Part shown: positions 1 through 9,715 of the stretch, piece after piece
Numbering within the stretch: the stretch's first letter is position 1
Layout: every line of letters starts with the position of its first letter
Position numbers and translations under genes: made by a program
The notes under the pieces: model-generated
The model's database searches: none
Seen by the model: the letters and a program-made list of their open reading frames with translations, nothing else
Told to the model about the DNA's origin: nothing
Assembly (NCBI GenBank): GCA_016871175.1
Contig: VFZL01000042.1
Span: 1-35,006, forward strand
Source: Acidimicrobiia bacterium
GTDB lineage: Bacteria > Acidobacteriota > Vicinamibacteria > Vicinamibacterales > CAVVIG01
Direction of reading: 5' to 3'
DNA: 35,006 nucleotides

Positions 1-1
1 A

Positions 2-110
2 CTTGAGCGACCGCCCGTCGGCGCACGTGTCGAACACGAAATCGTACGCCCAGGCGTGGTTCACCTGGGTCGGAGGCACGGGCCGCGGTCGGGCACTCGC
101 CACGCGACGC
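2..110 (-). pseudogene. IS3-family transposase (OrfB) fragment at window edge
   Basis: Reading the minus strand from about position 110 to the left edge gives an open frame containing VNHAWAYDFVFDTCADGRS. This matches the start of the rve/DDE integrase core in IS3-family OrfB proteins (IS407-group type: N-x-x-W-x-x-DFV); the Asp in YDF would be the first catalytic Asp. The roughly 100-residue N-terminal helix-turn-helix half that normally precedes this is absent, because the cupin gene stop lies only about 20 bases upstream. No inverted repeat is visible. The fragment continues off the left edge, so how much of the DDE domain survives is unknown. The family call rests on the short conserved motif; the truncation is seen directly. 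Confidence 0.6.
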
Positions 111-127
111 CGCGGGCGACGGCGCGG

Positions 128-604
128 TTACCGCGCGGCCGTGTTCACGTTGACCGAGTAATAGGCCACGGGCGATCGCACCTCGGTGTACTGGTGCGGA
201 ACACCCGCTGGGATCACGAGCACGTCTCCGGCGGCGACGCGCTGCGGCTGGCCACCTTCGATCCTCGAACCGCGCGGCTCGCCGGGGACGGCCGTCTCGA
301 CGTCCATGATGGTGCCACCGGTGACCACCGTGCCCTCGCCGTCCAGGATGTACCAGACGTGCGCGTGGCCGGCGTGGGCCTCGGCCCGACCCGGCGCCGT
401 CCGGGAATAGCAGATGACCGAGTAATCGGCGGCGGTCGACAGCGTCGAAGCCTTCGCGCAGGCGGCAACCCTCGCCGCTGCGATGTGGGTCGCTTCGGAG
501 TTGCTCGCCCCCACGGACCCGGTCGCGGCCTGGCTTTGCGCCCCGGCGCCAGACGGCTCCAGTCCCGTGACGAGCAGCAGCGCAACCGTCAGCATGAATC
601 TCAT
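128..604 (-). CDS. Secreted cupin-domain protein
   Basis: A protein of 158 residues. It begins with a hydrophobic signal peptide (MRFMLTVALLLVTGLEP, cleavage likely after the GAQS stretch). A single cupin_2 barrel follows: the first motif centres on HAGHAHVWYILDGEGTV, the second on GDVLVIPAGVPHQY, with the metal-binding His residues kept. Cupins of this size bind a metal and may be dioxygenases, isomerases or simple sugar/small-molecule binders; the substrate cannot be read here. ATG at 604 is preferred to GTG at 607 because GGAGAG sits a few bases upstream. It is the last gene of the minus-strand run behind the NHL propeller and PQQ dehydrogenase, 9 bases after the NHL stop, so it probably works in the periplasm on the same substrate. 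Confidence 0.8.
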   Translation of the reverse strand: MRFMLTVALLLVTGLEPSGAGAQSQAATGSVGASNSEATHIAAARVAACAKASTLSTAADYSVICYSRTAPGRAEAHAGHAHVWYILDGEGTVVTGGTIMDVETAVPGEPRGSRIEGGQPQRVAAGDVLVIPAGVPHQYTEVRSPVAYYSVNVNTAAR

Positions 605-613
605 CACTCTCTC

Positions 614-1678
614 CTACGATTCCCTAGGCAAGACGAATTTCTGGACCCGCTGACCGTAGGTGTCGGCAGCATAGACCGCGCCGCGGGAATCGACGACGAG
701 CCCGTGGACCCAGTCGAACTGGCCCGCCGCCCGGCCGGGTCCACCGAAGGTCGCGAGCAACGAGCCGTCTGCGAGCGAGAGCTTATGGACTTCCTCGCGG
801 TCGTGTTCAGCGAAGAAGCCGACGCCTTGAGCTCCTTTGCGCGAGATGGCGATGTCCCAGGGGTTCCACGCCGGATTCCCGTACTGCCGCAGGAAATTCA
901 GCTGCCGGTCGAACACCTGGAACCGCTTGTTGCTCCGATCCAGCACGTAGACGGTGTCGTCCGTGTCCAGGGCCAGCTTGTGCGGTGTGCTGAACTCGCC
1001 GATGCCATGGCCCCGATCCTCGGGTCCGCCGCGGCCCCGTCCGAGCTGTTTGACGAACGTGCCGTTCTTGTCGAACATCACGACCCGGTTGTTGCCGTAG
1101 CCATCGGTCACGACGATGTTGCCATTGCGCATGACGACGATGCCGTTCGGCAGATTCAGGTGGTGCGCATCGGCACCCTTCTGACCGGTGACGCCGAGCT
1201 GCAGGAGAGGCCGGTCGAGTGTCGGCGAGAACTTGATGATGCGGTGTCCGTCGCGTTCGATCACCCACACGTTGCCCTCGTGATCGACCGTCCCGGCATG
1301 AATCCAGCCACCCACGAGGGGTTGCCCGTCGAGATCGCGTTCGCCCCCTTTCTTGACGAACCGGCCCTCGCGGTCGAACACGATGATCGGAGGCACTCCG
1401 CGGTTGAAGACGTAGATGCGGTCGCTATCGTCGATGCCGAGGCCCGACACGCCGACGCCGAACGTCGGGCGTGATGGCGGCGCCGGCCCCTGCTCGCGTG
1501 GCGCGGACGCCTGCGCGGCCCGTGCCGCGGCATCCGGAAAACCGTCGCGCGTCCCGAAGAACAGCCCCGCCGGCATGCGCGGCCACGCCGGGTCGGCGAC
1601 GTACCGCCCTGTCTCACCGCCGAGGGGCAGTGAGACCATCAGGGTCAGCACAACGACTGAAGCCCCTGCTCGACACAT
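614..1678 (-). CDS. Secreted NHL-repeat beta-propeller (peptidyl-amidating-lyase-like)
   Basis: A protein of 354 residues with an N-terminal signal segment (AGASVVVLTLMVSLPLGG). NHL-type blades follow, seen as repeated VFDREGRFV, VMFDKNGTFVKQLG and QVFDRQLNFLRQYG units, each ending in a short strand plus a Gly/Asn turn. The final blade carries WVHGLVVDSRGAVYAADTYGQRVQKF, typical of six-bladed NHL propellers related to peptidyl-alpha-hydroxyglycine alpha-amidating lyase. Catalytic activity is not assured; many bacterial homologues are annotated only as NHL proteins. The ATG at 1678 is preceded by GGGAG. It lies 49 bases after the PQQ dehydrogenase and just before the cupin gene, consistent with one transcript. 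Confidence 0.85.
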   Translation of the reverse strand: MCRAGASVVVLTLMVSLPLGGETGRYVADPAWPRMPAGLFFGTRDGFPDAAARAAQASAPREQGPAPPSRPTFGVGVSGLGIDDSDRIYVFNRGVPPIIVFDREGRFVKKGGERDLDGQPLVGGWIHAGTVDHEGNVWVIERDGHRIIKFSPTLDRPLLQLGVTGQKGADAHHLNLPNGIVVMRNGNIVVTDGYGNNRVVMFDKNGTFVKQLGRGRGGPEDRGHGIGEFSTPHKLALDTDDTVYVLDRSNKRFQVFDRQLNFLRQYGNPAWNPWDIAISRKGAQGVGFFAEHDREEVHKLSLADGSLLATFGGPGRAAGQFDWVHGLVVDSRGAVYAADTYGQRVQKFVLPRES

Positions 1679-1727
1679 GTTCAGCTCCCGCGTGTGAGGT
1701 CGATGTCCCTCGAGACGCTGGCGACGC

Positions 1728-3671
1728 TCATTGCGGCGGCAGTGCGAAGGCCGACAGCGTGGCGTCCTCTCCGCCGCCGTTCGCCACGACGACGAACTGC
1801 CGGCCCGACCTCGTCTGGTAGGTCATGGGTGCGCCATTGATGCCAAACGGCGTCGCGACACGGGAGATCTCGCGCCCACTCTGCTTGTCGAAGGCGTAGA
1901 GATAGGGGTCCACCATCGCGGCGAAGATCACGCCGCCTCGGGTGACCACCAGACCGCCCGAGTTGCCGTGCGTGCCGAGCCGATCGGGGAGCGTCACGCC
2001 CTTCAGCAGCGGGCTGCGCCGGAGCGCCGCGACCCCCTCGCCAAGCGTGGAGCGCCACACGATCTCGGCTTTGTTGAGATCCAGGGCGACCACCGAGGCG
2101 TACGGCGGCTTGATGATCGGAATGTTGCCGAGCTGGCGCCCGGCCCGGGGTATCGCGTACGGGCCGCGGCCGGCGGTGTTCACCGGGCAGTTGGTGTTGT
2201 AGGGGATGTCGCTGACCACCCCGCTGCCCACGAGCGGATATTTGTCGTCGCGCGCGCACACCTGGATGACGTGCGTGTGCTGCGACACTTTCAGGTAGAG
2301 CATGCCGCTCTCGGGGTCGGCGCCCGAAGCGCCCCAGTTGGCGCCGCCGCCTGCCGAAGGCCGCATGAGCGTGCCGCGCAGGCTCGGCGGCGTGAAGAGC
2401 GGCCCGAGCCGGTACTGCTTCATCTCCTCGACCGCGAGCGCGTGAATCTCTGGCGTCAAGTCGTTGGCGTCCGCGAGCGACACCCCCTGCGGGACGAACG
2501 CGGGCGGCTTGGTCGGGAACGGCTGCGTTGGTGAGAGCACTTCGCCCGGCACGTCGGTGTCGGTCGCAACCGGGCGCTCCTCAATCGGCCACACGGGCTT
2601 GCCCGTGACGCGGTCGAACACGTACGTGAAACCCTGCTTGCCGGAGGCGGCCACCGCGTCGATCCGCCGCCCGTCCACGGTGATCGTCAGCAGCGTCGGG
2701 GCGGAGGTGAAGTCGTAGTCCCAGACCCCGTGGTGGACCGCTTGGAAATGCCACTTCCGCTGGCCGGTGTTCGCGTCGAGGGCGAGCAGCGACTCGGCAA
2801 ACAGGTTCGCGCCCAAGCGGCGGCCGCCCCAGAAATCGCCGCTCGGCGTGCTGGTGGGCGCGAACACGATGCCGTTGGCTTCGTCGACCGACATCATGCC
2901 CCAGACATTGGTGTGGCCGTTGATCGCCCACGAGTCCTTCTCCCAGGTCTCGTTGCCGTACTCCCCGGGGGTGGGGATCGTGTAGAAGACCCAGGCGCGC
3001 TTGCCGGTCTGTGCGTCGAACGCCTGCACGGTGCCCGGCGGGTTCCCTTGGTAGATCATCGTGTCGGACATGCTGCTGCCGACGATGACCAAGTTCCTGT
3101 AGATGACGGGCGGCGAGCTCTGCGCCATCTGGTCGGATGGGAAGACGCGGCGCAGCCCTGCGGTCATGTCGACGAATCCGCTGGTGCCGAAGCTCGTGAC
3201 CAGCGCACCGGTCTTCGCGTCGATCGCAGCCAGCCGGTTGCCCGTATTCAGGAAGATCCGATCGCCGTTGGCGCCGCGCCAGTAGGCCACGCCGCGATGC
3301 GGCTGCGCCGACCACCCCTTCCGCACGGCGCTTTCCGGATCGAAGGCCCAGAGCTGCCGGCCGCTCTCCGCGTCGAGGGCCACCACGCGGTTGAAGGGCG
3401 TGCTCAGATACAGCACGTTGTTGATCATCAGCGGCGTCACCTGGAACGATCCGGCGCGCGCGCCGTTGGGCAGCGGCCGCTCCTCGGTGCGCCATTGCCA
3501 CGCCGGCGTCAGCTGCCCCACGTTGGCCGGCGTAATCTGGTCTGCGGCCGAATACTTGGTGTGCGCGGGTTGGCTGCCGTAGGCGGGCCATTCGACCATC
3601 CGGGAGCCTGGGCTCTGCGCTCCGAGCAGCGCCGTCGACAGAACAATGGCGATTCCGCACAACCTTTTCAT
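1728..3671 (-). CDS. PQQ-dependent (quinoprotein) dehydrogenase
   Basis: A protein of 647 residues exported to the periplasm (signal MKRLCGIAIVLSTALLGAQS). It is an eight-bladed quinoprotein propeller: the N-terminus has the family WPAYG..PAHTKYS and ITPANVGQLTPAW segments, blades carry VVALDAESGRQLWAFD and VQAFDAQTGKRAWVF, and the C-terminus has GTHGNSGGLVVTRGGVIFAA. There is no CxxCH, so it lacks the fused cytochrome of quinohaemoprotein alcohol dehydrogenases and resembles soluble glucose/alcohol-type enzymes. The substrate is unknown. An upstream in-frame GTG/ATG could add 16 residues, but the ATG at 3671 begins the signal peptide and is preceded by a GGGGGG run. It starts 59 bases after the Oar-like receptor, suggesting uptake and oxidation are coupled. 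Confidence 0.88.
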   Translation of the reverse strand: MKRLCGIAIVLSTALLGAQSPGSRMVEWPAYGSQPAHTKYSAADQITPANVGQLTPAWQWRTEERPLPNGARAGSFQVTPLMINNVLYLSTPFNRVVALDAESGRQLWAFDPESAVRKGWSAQPHRGVAYWRGANGDRIFLNTGNRLAAIDAKTGALVTSFGTSGFVDMTAGLRRVFPSDQMAQSSPPVIYRNLVIVGSSMSDTMIYQGNPPGTVQAFDAQTGKRAWVFYTIPTPGEYGNETWEKDSWAINGHTNVWGMMSVDEANGIVFAPTSTPSGDFWGGRRLGANLFAESLLALDANTGQRKWHFQAVHHGVWDYDFTSAPTLLTITVDGRRIDAVAASGKQGFTYVFDRVTGKPVWPIEERPVATDTDVPGEVLSPTQPFPTKPPAFVPQGVSLADANDLTPEIHALAVEEMKQYRLGPLFTPPSLRGTLMRPSAGGGANWGASGADPESGMLYLKVSQHTHVIQVCARDDKYPLVGSGVVSDIPYNTNCPVNTAGRGPYAIPRAGRQLGNIPIIKPPYASVVALDLNKAEIVWRSTLGEGVAALRRSPLLKGVTLPDRLGTHGNSGGLVVTRGGVIFAAMVDPYLYAFDKQSGREISRVATPFGINGAPMTYQTRSGRQFVVVANGGGEDATLSAFALPPQ

Positions 3672-3730
3672 TGGCCCCCCAAGCCCTTCTATGGGCCCCC
3701 AGCCCTGGCTCCGGCGCACATCACAGAGCG

Positions 3731-6667
3731 TCAGAACTCATAGGTGATGCCGAAGCGGATGATCCGCGGGTTCACGATTCGCGTGACGAAGTTGTAGGTT
3801 GGTCCCGACAAGTCGATGATGCCCGCCCCGTCGCCCGTGCCGGCGCCGCCTCCCGTGGCCCAGGGGACATTCGAGTTGAACACGTTGAACGCCTCGATGT
3901 CGGCACCGATCGTCCCCTTCGTGGTCTTGAACCGTCGCGAGCCGCGCATGTTCACGATCACGCGGTTGGGGCCGCGCAGCTTGCCGTATTCCTCCATCCG
4001 CAGCGTGATGATGCTCGAGCTCGGGAGGCTCGGCCCACCCGCAGGATCGGCGGTGCGGAACTGGTGGGTTCGCAGGCGGGGAATGCCGTTGTAGAACTGC
4101 GTCAGCGTCGACAGATTGATGCCGTAGGGCGCGTTGTAACCGGCCGCGATCCGTCCACTGATTTCCCAGATGCGGTTCATCGGGAACAGCAGATCGTTGG
4201 GTGACTGCGGGACGGGGTTGAACCACGTTGCGTATTTGGTCGCGAGGATCGAGGCGGTGCCAAACCATTTTCCCGCCTGCCGCTTGGTGATCGAAACCTC
4301 GGCGTTGTCGTACGTGTCTTGGTGGTCGGAGTCGGCGTTGAGGCGCGTGACCGTGACGAAGCTCGCGGCCCGAAAGGCCGGATCGAAGTCGTAGAAGGTG
4401 ACGATCCCCCCATCGTCGGCTGTGCCGAGCGCACCGTCGGGACCGGGGTCACGGCGGTTGAATTGCCGGTTGTAGACCTCTTGGGGCCGGCCGATGTTGA
4501 AGTCTGCCGTGTTGCCCTGGACCCGCTTGTGCACGTACAGGCCGCGCAGCGACAGCGTGCGACCGAGTGACTGTTCGATCGAGCCAGTCACCTCGTGCGT
4601 CCGCACGACATCCAGGTCCAGATTGGGGACCCGGTTCGTGGCGCCCGCGACGCTGATGAAGGCGGGGCCGCTCAGGCTCAGGTCGACCTCGCCCGTCTCG
4701 TAGTTGCGGTTGCCGTTGGGATCGTTCCAGCGGTAGTTGTAGAGCGTCACCACGCCGCGGTTGTAATCGAACGCAAACCCCACGTGATACGCGTACTGCA
4801 TCCATTCCTGTCGGAACAGGTTGTAGGTGCTCTTGATGACGGTGTTGCCATTCCCGAACAGGTCATAGGCGACGCCGAGACGCGGCGCGACGTTGTTGAA
4901 GGTGCCGGCGTCGATCCGCGGAATCTCGCCTGACAAGCCGAACCGGCCCTGCGCCTTGGAGATCGGAGGCACCGAGTTCTCATTCCGGTCCCAGCGCACG
5001 CCCAGATTCAGCGTGAGCCGGCGGCTTGGACGCCAGCTGTCGGACAAATAGAGCGCGTAGGTGTCGCTAATCGTGTCGCCAGACGTCGGCCGATCCTGCG
5101 CCGCCAGTTCCACCGGCCGGCCCGACACGCCGCCGACGCGGTCGAAGATCACTTGGTAGTCACCGTAGGGCAGGCTCGGGAAGTTGGTCTCGAAGCCTCC
5201 GCGCTGATAGCGAAACCCGCTCTGGAAGGCGTGCGACCCGAGTAGCCGGCGCTCCGGGAAGAAGTCGAACCGGCCGATCAGCTGACGGTGGCGACGCGGG
5301 TGCCGCAGGCCCACGGCGGACAGGAAGCTGGCGCCCGTCCTCAGCTGGGTCTCGCGGTCGAGCGTCGGCGTCTGGCTCTCGTACCCGGACTGCAGGTTGC
5401 GAATCGCCCTGAGCCCCGAGGCGCCGGTGAACATCGTGAAGTTCATCCGGTTGTTGATGACCCACTGCCACTCGATTGGCTTCATCGCCCAATCGATCTC
5501 CTGATGGCGCACGGTGGTTTCGAGCGGATTGAACCGGTCCGCGCCCTGCTGCCATTCGAAGAGCGGCGTGCGCGAGTAGAAGCTGACGAAGCGGTGGTTC
5601 CGGGTGGGCTGAAACGAAATCTTGATCGTTTGCGCCGGTGCGCCGTCGAGCACCTTTCCGATCGGTTCGTCCCCGGTCAGGAACCTGCCGTCGGGGCCGG
5701 GCCCGGTGACGAACCCCGGCACCGTCCGGGCAGCGCGCACGTCTTTCAGGGCATAGTAGAACCAGAGCTTGTCGCGGATGATCCGGCCACCGATGTCAGT
5801 GGTGAGATCATTCTGCCAGACGATCGCGTCGCCCGCGGTAATCCCCTGCCGCCGCAAGTCGGCGTCGATGTTGTTGGACTGCAGCGAGCTGCCCTGGAAG
5901 TACTGCGCGCTCCGGCTGTGGAAGTCGTTGCCTCCCGACTTGACCACCATGTTGATGGCGGCGACCGGACTGGCGACCTCCGCGGTGTTGCCGAAGGACT
6001 TGACGTCGACTTCCTCGAAGCTGGCGAAGTTTGGGATTTCGTTGGACTGCACCACCAGCCCTTCGAAGGTGTTGTGCGTCTGCATGCGCAGACCGTAGCT
6101 CTTGGGGGCGAGATTGGGGCCGGTTTCCCGCTGTCCGCCGCTACCGGTCAGCGGCGGTCCCGTGATCTGCATGCCTCCCACGATGACGAAGATGTCCTGG
6201 TAGTTACGGTTGGTCGGCAGCTGCTGCAACAGCGTTTGGCTGACGATGCTGCCACCGCGCGTGGTGGTCACGTCGATGAGCGGGCTGGCGCCGGTGACGG
6301 TGACCGTTTCGGAAAGGGAGCCGAGCTTGAGCGAGACGTCGAGGCGTGCGGCGAAGCCGGTCGACAGCTCGAACCCTGCCCGGACCAGCGTGCTGAATCC
6401 CTGTAGCTCGTAGGTGAGGCGGTAGACGCCGGCCGGCAGCTCGGTAAACAGGTATTCGCCCGACGCGTCGGTGATGCGCTGGATCTACGGCACCTGGAGG
6501 GCCGGGCTGGTCAGCTGCACGCTGACGCCGGGCAGCGCGGCACCGGACTCGTCGCTCACCAAGCCGGCAATCTGCGCTCTGATCGCTTGGGCCGCAGCGG
6601 CCGGCGAAAGACCGATCACCAACAACGCGGCGATGAAGGCACGTTGAAGAACTTTTTTCGCGCTCAC
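3731..6667 (-). pseudogene. Oar-like TonB-dependent receptor with carboxypeptidase-regulatory domain, in-frame TAG
   Basis: About 978 codons. A GTG start at 6667 (AGAGGTG upstream) begins a signal peptide (FIAALLVIGLSPAAAAQA) and the first strands of a carboxypeptidase-regulatory domain (IAGLVSDESGAALPGVSV). A TAG at 6485-6487 then interrupts the frame, which continues without shift as IQRITDASGEYLF and LSETVTVTGASPLIDV. Next come the plug (NRNYQDIFVIVGGMQITGPP, INMVVKSGGNDFHS) and a long beta-barrel ending in the aromatic FGITYEF, the usual outer-membrane C-terminal signal. Such proteins carry large substrates across the outer membrane with TonB energy. A GTG at 6271 could restart translation, but the product would have no signal peptide. 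The lesion may be a true nonsense mutation (a Gln codon is one change away) or a sequence error; everything downstream is intact. Confidence 0.85.
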
Positions 6668-6747
6668 GAATCACCTCTCGAGGGGCTCGACGTCACGACG
6701 CGCAAGCGAACGCATTGTAGCAGCGAACGGACTCCGTCGGACCAGAG

Positions 6748-8895
6748 TCATTGGCGCACCGCAAAAGGCACGACTCTCTTCACCGGCGGACGATCCCCCC
6801 GCGGCGAGTGCGCTTCGATGCTCAGGACGTAGGCCCCTGGAGCCCAATTGGTGAGCGGGAGGCGTGTGCTGTAAGCGAGCGCTCCGGGGCGCTTCTTCAC
6901 GTCGCCCGTCGATTGTTCGCCGCGGCTCGTGAAGACCACGCGGCCAGAACTCGCGGATGTGACGTTGGTCACGATACTGAGGTCTTCGACCTCCAGGATC
7001 CTGGTCTCGTAAATCTCGACGAAGGCCGCGAGCTGATCGCCGCTCGCAAAGGCGCGAAGGGCGGTCGGCACGCCGGGCAGCGTCGCGGCAAACGACCGTT
7101 GCCAGGACGAAAACGCCGGTGACAGCGCTGAGGCCAAGGCGATGCCGCTCAACGCCAGCGGCTGCTTCTCGAAATCGGGGACCTCGACATCGAGCCGCAG
7201 CGTGCCGCGCTTGCCGCCTACCGAGTCCTGGGCGGCGATGCGTAAGCTGTACTGCCCGGGGGACAACTCCAGCGTCCGGATCACCCGCAGGCTGTGCTTG
7301 ACAAGGCGCTCGTACGCCTCCCGCTGCAGATTGAGTTCGATCTCGAACTGCTCGCCCGCTGCCGGTCTTCCGCGCCGGTCGATGGCCTGGACGGAGAACG
7401 AGACGATGTCGCGAAAGGCTCCGTTGCTCTCGTTGAACTGGAGATTGCTGCCGGTTGCGTCGATGACGATGTCCACGGCGGCGGCCTTGCCGCTCCCTCT
7501 GTACGGGATCGCGCTGGCATGCAGACCGAGATCGGTCTGCGGCAACGGGTTCGACATCTGCTGATTGAGCTGCGCCAGGATGTCCGATGCGGCGCCTCCC
7601 GACTCCGGCGCTTGGCGGGCGCGTCCTCTGGCGACGGCGTATCGAGTGCGGTAGACGAGCCGGGCATCGGGACGTGAGGGAACGGTGATGCTGACCGACC
7701 GCATCCGGCCGTCTCGCTTCTGGTTCCCGGACTGGTAGCCGATGACGTAATACGCGCTGTTCTCCTCGACGACTCGATCGAACGCGCCGCGGAAATCATT
7801 GGTGTTGACCGCGGCGAGTCCGCCGGTCTGTTCCGCCAGTTGGAGCAGGTTCTCCTGCGAGGTCTTGATCTCAACAGCCGCCGAAGCCGATCCCGCGGTG
7901 AAGGCCCCGGTCGGCACGCCGACGGTCTGGATGAGGTCGCTGCCGGCCGTCAACCCGCGAGGGTCGACGGGATAGATCTGCACGTTGGCTCGCGCGGACG
8001 CCGCGGCCGCCTCCCAGGTGGCCTCCCGCACGGCTGCGAAGCTGCGCTCGCGCGAGTTGTAGTTCTGTGGTTCCCCGATCGCGTATTCGCGCGCCCCGAA
8101 CAGATCGAAGTACTGGAAGTTGTCCACGCCCTCGCTGAAGTACACGACCGACTTGCGCCGGCCCCGGATCGGCGACAGCCAGTCGGCGATGGCCGTCAGG
8201 GACCGCATCGTCGCGCGGGCATTCGCCATCCGCTCCATCGCGTCGGGATCCTCTTGCGACAGTCTCGACGCGCCTGCTTCCCGCATCTGGCGCGCCTCGA
8301 TCATGGCGAGGGTCGCCGGCGGGAGCTTGCGGCCCGAGAATCGATCGATCGCGTCGAGCAGGAGCCGGCGGTTCCGGGTGAAATCCTGCGTGGCGTTCAC
8401 GTCGCCACTGGTGACCAGCACCGCCGCGTAATCGTCCGCGCTGAGATGGTCCAGGATGAACCGCTTCGCCAGTTCCTTTGTCTGCGCGCTGCTCGCCGAC
8501 GCGACATGGTAGTCGTCGAGCACGATCAGGTAGAGGCGCCCGTCACCGTCAAGATTGGAGACGGCATCGGGCTCGATCGCCGTCGCCTCCGATCCTGCCT
8601 GTGGCGCCTGCGTGGACCGGACAAATGGGATCTGGACTTCGCCGAAGGCCCGGATCCGCTGGCCGACGCCATCTTCGACGACCCGGAAATCGGCGGCCGT
8701 CAGCCCGCTGATGAAACGGCCGGCCCGATCGACAACACGGACATCTTGTTCGACATAGTTGACGTCGACGCGGATCGGTGTGGCGGAGGGCGCCCGGGCG
8801 GGCTGCGCGGACAGGCCGGTGAGGCCGGCAACGCCGGCAAGGAGCAGCAGGCCCGAGAGCTGCAGCCACGCGCGCAAGCGAACGGACACGTGCAT
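6748..8895 (-). CDS. VWFA-related Acidobacterial domain protein
   Basis: A secreted or membrane-anchored protein of 715 residues (N-terminal hydrophobic stretch LSGLLLLAGVAGLTGLSAQ). The family signature follows: IRVDVNYVEQDVRVVDRAGRFISGLTAADF, with the VEDG segment, then a von Willebrand A-like fold in which the usual DxSxS metal site is degenerate (LYLIVLDDYHVAS). Later landmarks are GRRKSVVYFSEGVDNF and the C-terminal part of the domain ENSAYYVIGYQSGNQKRDG, followed by an extra 250 residues of beta-rich sequence. This family is abundant in Acidobacteriota and has no known function. It is transcribed in the same direction as the receptor operon that begins 80 bases downstream, but it need not share a promoter. 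Confidence 0.85.
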   Translation of the reverse strand: MHVSVRLRAWLQLSGLLLLAGVAGLTGLSAQPARAPSATPIRVDVNYVEQDVRVVDRAGRFISGLTAADFRVVEDGVGQRIRAFGEVQIPFVRSTQAPQAGSEATAIEPDAVSNLDGDGRLYLIVLDDYHVASASSAQTKELAKRFILDHLSADDYAAVLVTSGDVNATQDFTRNRRLLLDAIDRFSGRKLPPATLAMIEARQMREAGASRLSQEDPDAMERMANARATMRSLTAIADWLSPIRGRRKSVVYFSEGVDNFQYFDLFGAREYAIGEPQNYNSRERSFAAVREATWEAAAASARANVQIYPVDPRGLTAGSDLIQTVGVPTGAFTAGSASAAVEIKTSQENLLQLAEQTGGLAAVNTNDFRGAFDRVVEENSAYYVIGYQSGNQKRDGRMRSVSITVPSRPDARLVYRTRYAVARGRARQAPESGGAASDILAQLNQQMSNPLPQTDLGLHASAIPYRGSGKAAAVDIVIDATGSNLQFNESNGAFRDIVSFSVQAIDRRGRPAAGEQFEIELNLQREAYERLVKHSLRVIRTLELSPGQYSLRIAAQDSVGGKRGTLRLDVEVPDFEKQPLALSGIALASALSPAFSSWQRSFAATLPGVPTALRAFASGDQLAAFVEIYETRILEVEDLSIVTNVTSASSGRVVFTSRGEQSTGDVKKRPGALAYSTRLPLTNWAPGAYVLSIEAHSPRGDRPPVKRVVPFAVRQ

Positions 8896-9193
8896 GGTCC
8901 CTAGCTTGTGCGCATCTTACCCGACGCCGCGAAGGGCATTTCCGGTTTCTTGCCGGGCCCAACGAGTCACGGCCTCTGCACGTGCGCGGAAGGACCCAGG
9001 CGATCGGGGTCTCCTCGAGGTCGATCGCCACGTCGCAAGCGTTCCAGTCTCTCGCTGTGAGGGAGCCTTTCTCAGTCGGTTGTCGTCCGTGACGACGACC
9101 AAGGTTCTCGACGCGTTACAGGAGATGTTCGCCGAATGAGCTACGCAGGCTCAGATCGGAGGATCGTGGCGCCCTGGTTGCCCTCGATGGCGA
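8896..9193. other. Intergenic stretch with no recognisable gene
   Basis: About 300 bases between the VWFA-related gene and the small membrane protein gene. Short open frames exist on both strands, but none has a recognisable motif, convincing ribosome binding site or typical codon pattern. No RNA gene or strong hairpin was seen. The promoter of the VWFA gene should lie here, but no clear -35/-10 pair could be chosen. Confidence 0.5.
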
Positions 9194-9715
9194 TCACAGA
9201 CTCACCACGAGCAGGCCGATGGCGACAGCCGACGCGGCACCGAGCAGCGTGAAGCCGTAGGCCCACGCAGCGCGTGCCCACGGCCACGTGCGTGGCTTTC
9301 GCCAGTCGCGAGCGAATGATTCATCCAGCAGTTGCAGGAACTCGTCGGTGATGGGTTTGGGTGCCACCGCCGTCCATACCTCCCAGAGCAACCAGGCGGC
9401 GAAGGCGATGAGCAGCAGCCCACACCAGCCGTTCAGAGCGGCGCTCAGCTCGCCGGTGCGGTAGGGGACCAGTTCACAGGGCCGCTGTGGCGAAGCGGTA
9501 TAGCAAATCGGGACCATAATCGTCACGATGTTGCGCGGAGCGATGACGATGAGCTGGATGCCGATGCCCAACGCGGTGGCGATGAGCGCGCCCATCCAGC
9601 ACTCCCACGCGGCAAGGGAGAGCCAGGCACGCCACGAGTCGGGCGGAATGGTCAGCGCTTGACGCCTCCATAGGCCCATGTCGGCCACCACGTGTCTGGG
9701 GGTTCGCCTGGCCAT
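9194..9715 (-). CDS. Small membrane protein of unknown function, third gene of MoxR/VWA cassette
   Basis: A protein of 173 residues not assigned to any family. It has about three hydrophobic segments: around residues 27-55 (MGALIATALGIGIQLIVIA), around 95-120 (WCGLLLIAFAAWLLWEVW) and at the C-terminus (GFTLLGAASAVAIGLLVVSL). Between the second and third is a polar, probably cytoplasmic loop rich in Trp, Arg and Pro (DESFARDWRKPRTWPWARAAW). The reading frame overlaps the end of the VWA gene by 242 bases as the sequence stands; an alternative start is the ATG at 9679. Two bases upstream of the 9715 ATG a TAA lies in the third frame, suggesting the VWA gene once ended there (see findings). As part of a MoxR/VWA cassette it could be the membrane target or anchor; that is inference. 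Confidence 0.6.
   Translation of the reverse strand: MARRTPRHVVADMGLWRRQALTIPPDSWRAWLSLAAWECWMGALIATALGIGIQLIVIAPRNIVTIMVPICYTASPQRPCELVPYRTGELSAALNGWCGLLLIAFAAWLLWEVWTAVAPKPITDEFLQLLDESFARDWRKPRTWPWARAAWAYGFTLLGAASAVAIGLLVVSL

Noticed and set aside
56-1474. Long plus-strand open frame (472 codons) opposite the cupin and NHL genes
   Set aside because: Its product is Arg/His/Val/Asp-rich without motifs, while the minus strand carries clear signal peptides and NHL blades; it is an antisense shadow of high-GC coding sequence.
5288-6406. Plus-strand open frame of 372 codons opposite the receptor
   Set aside because: Antisense shadow of the Oar-like barrel; composition typical of a reverse-frame translation.
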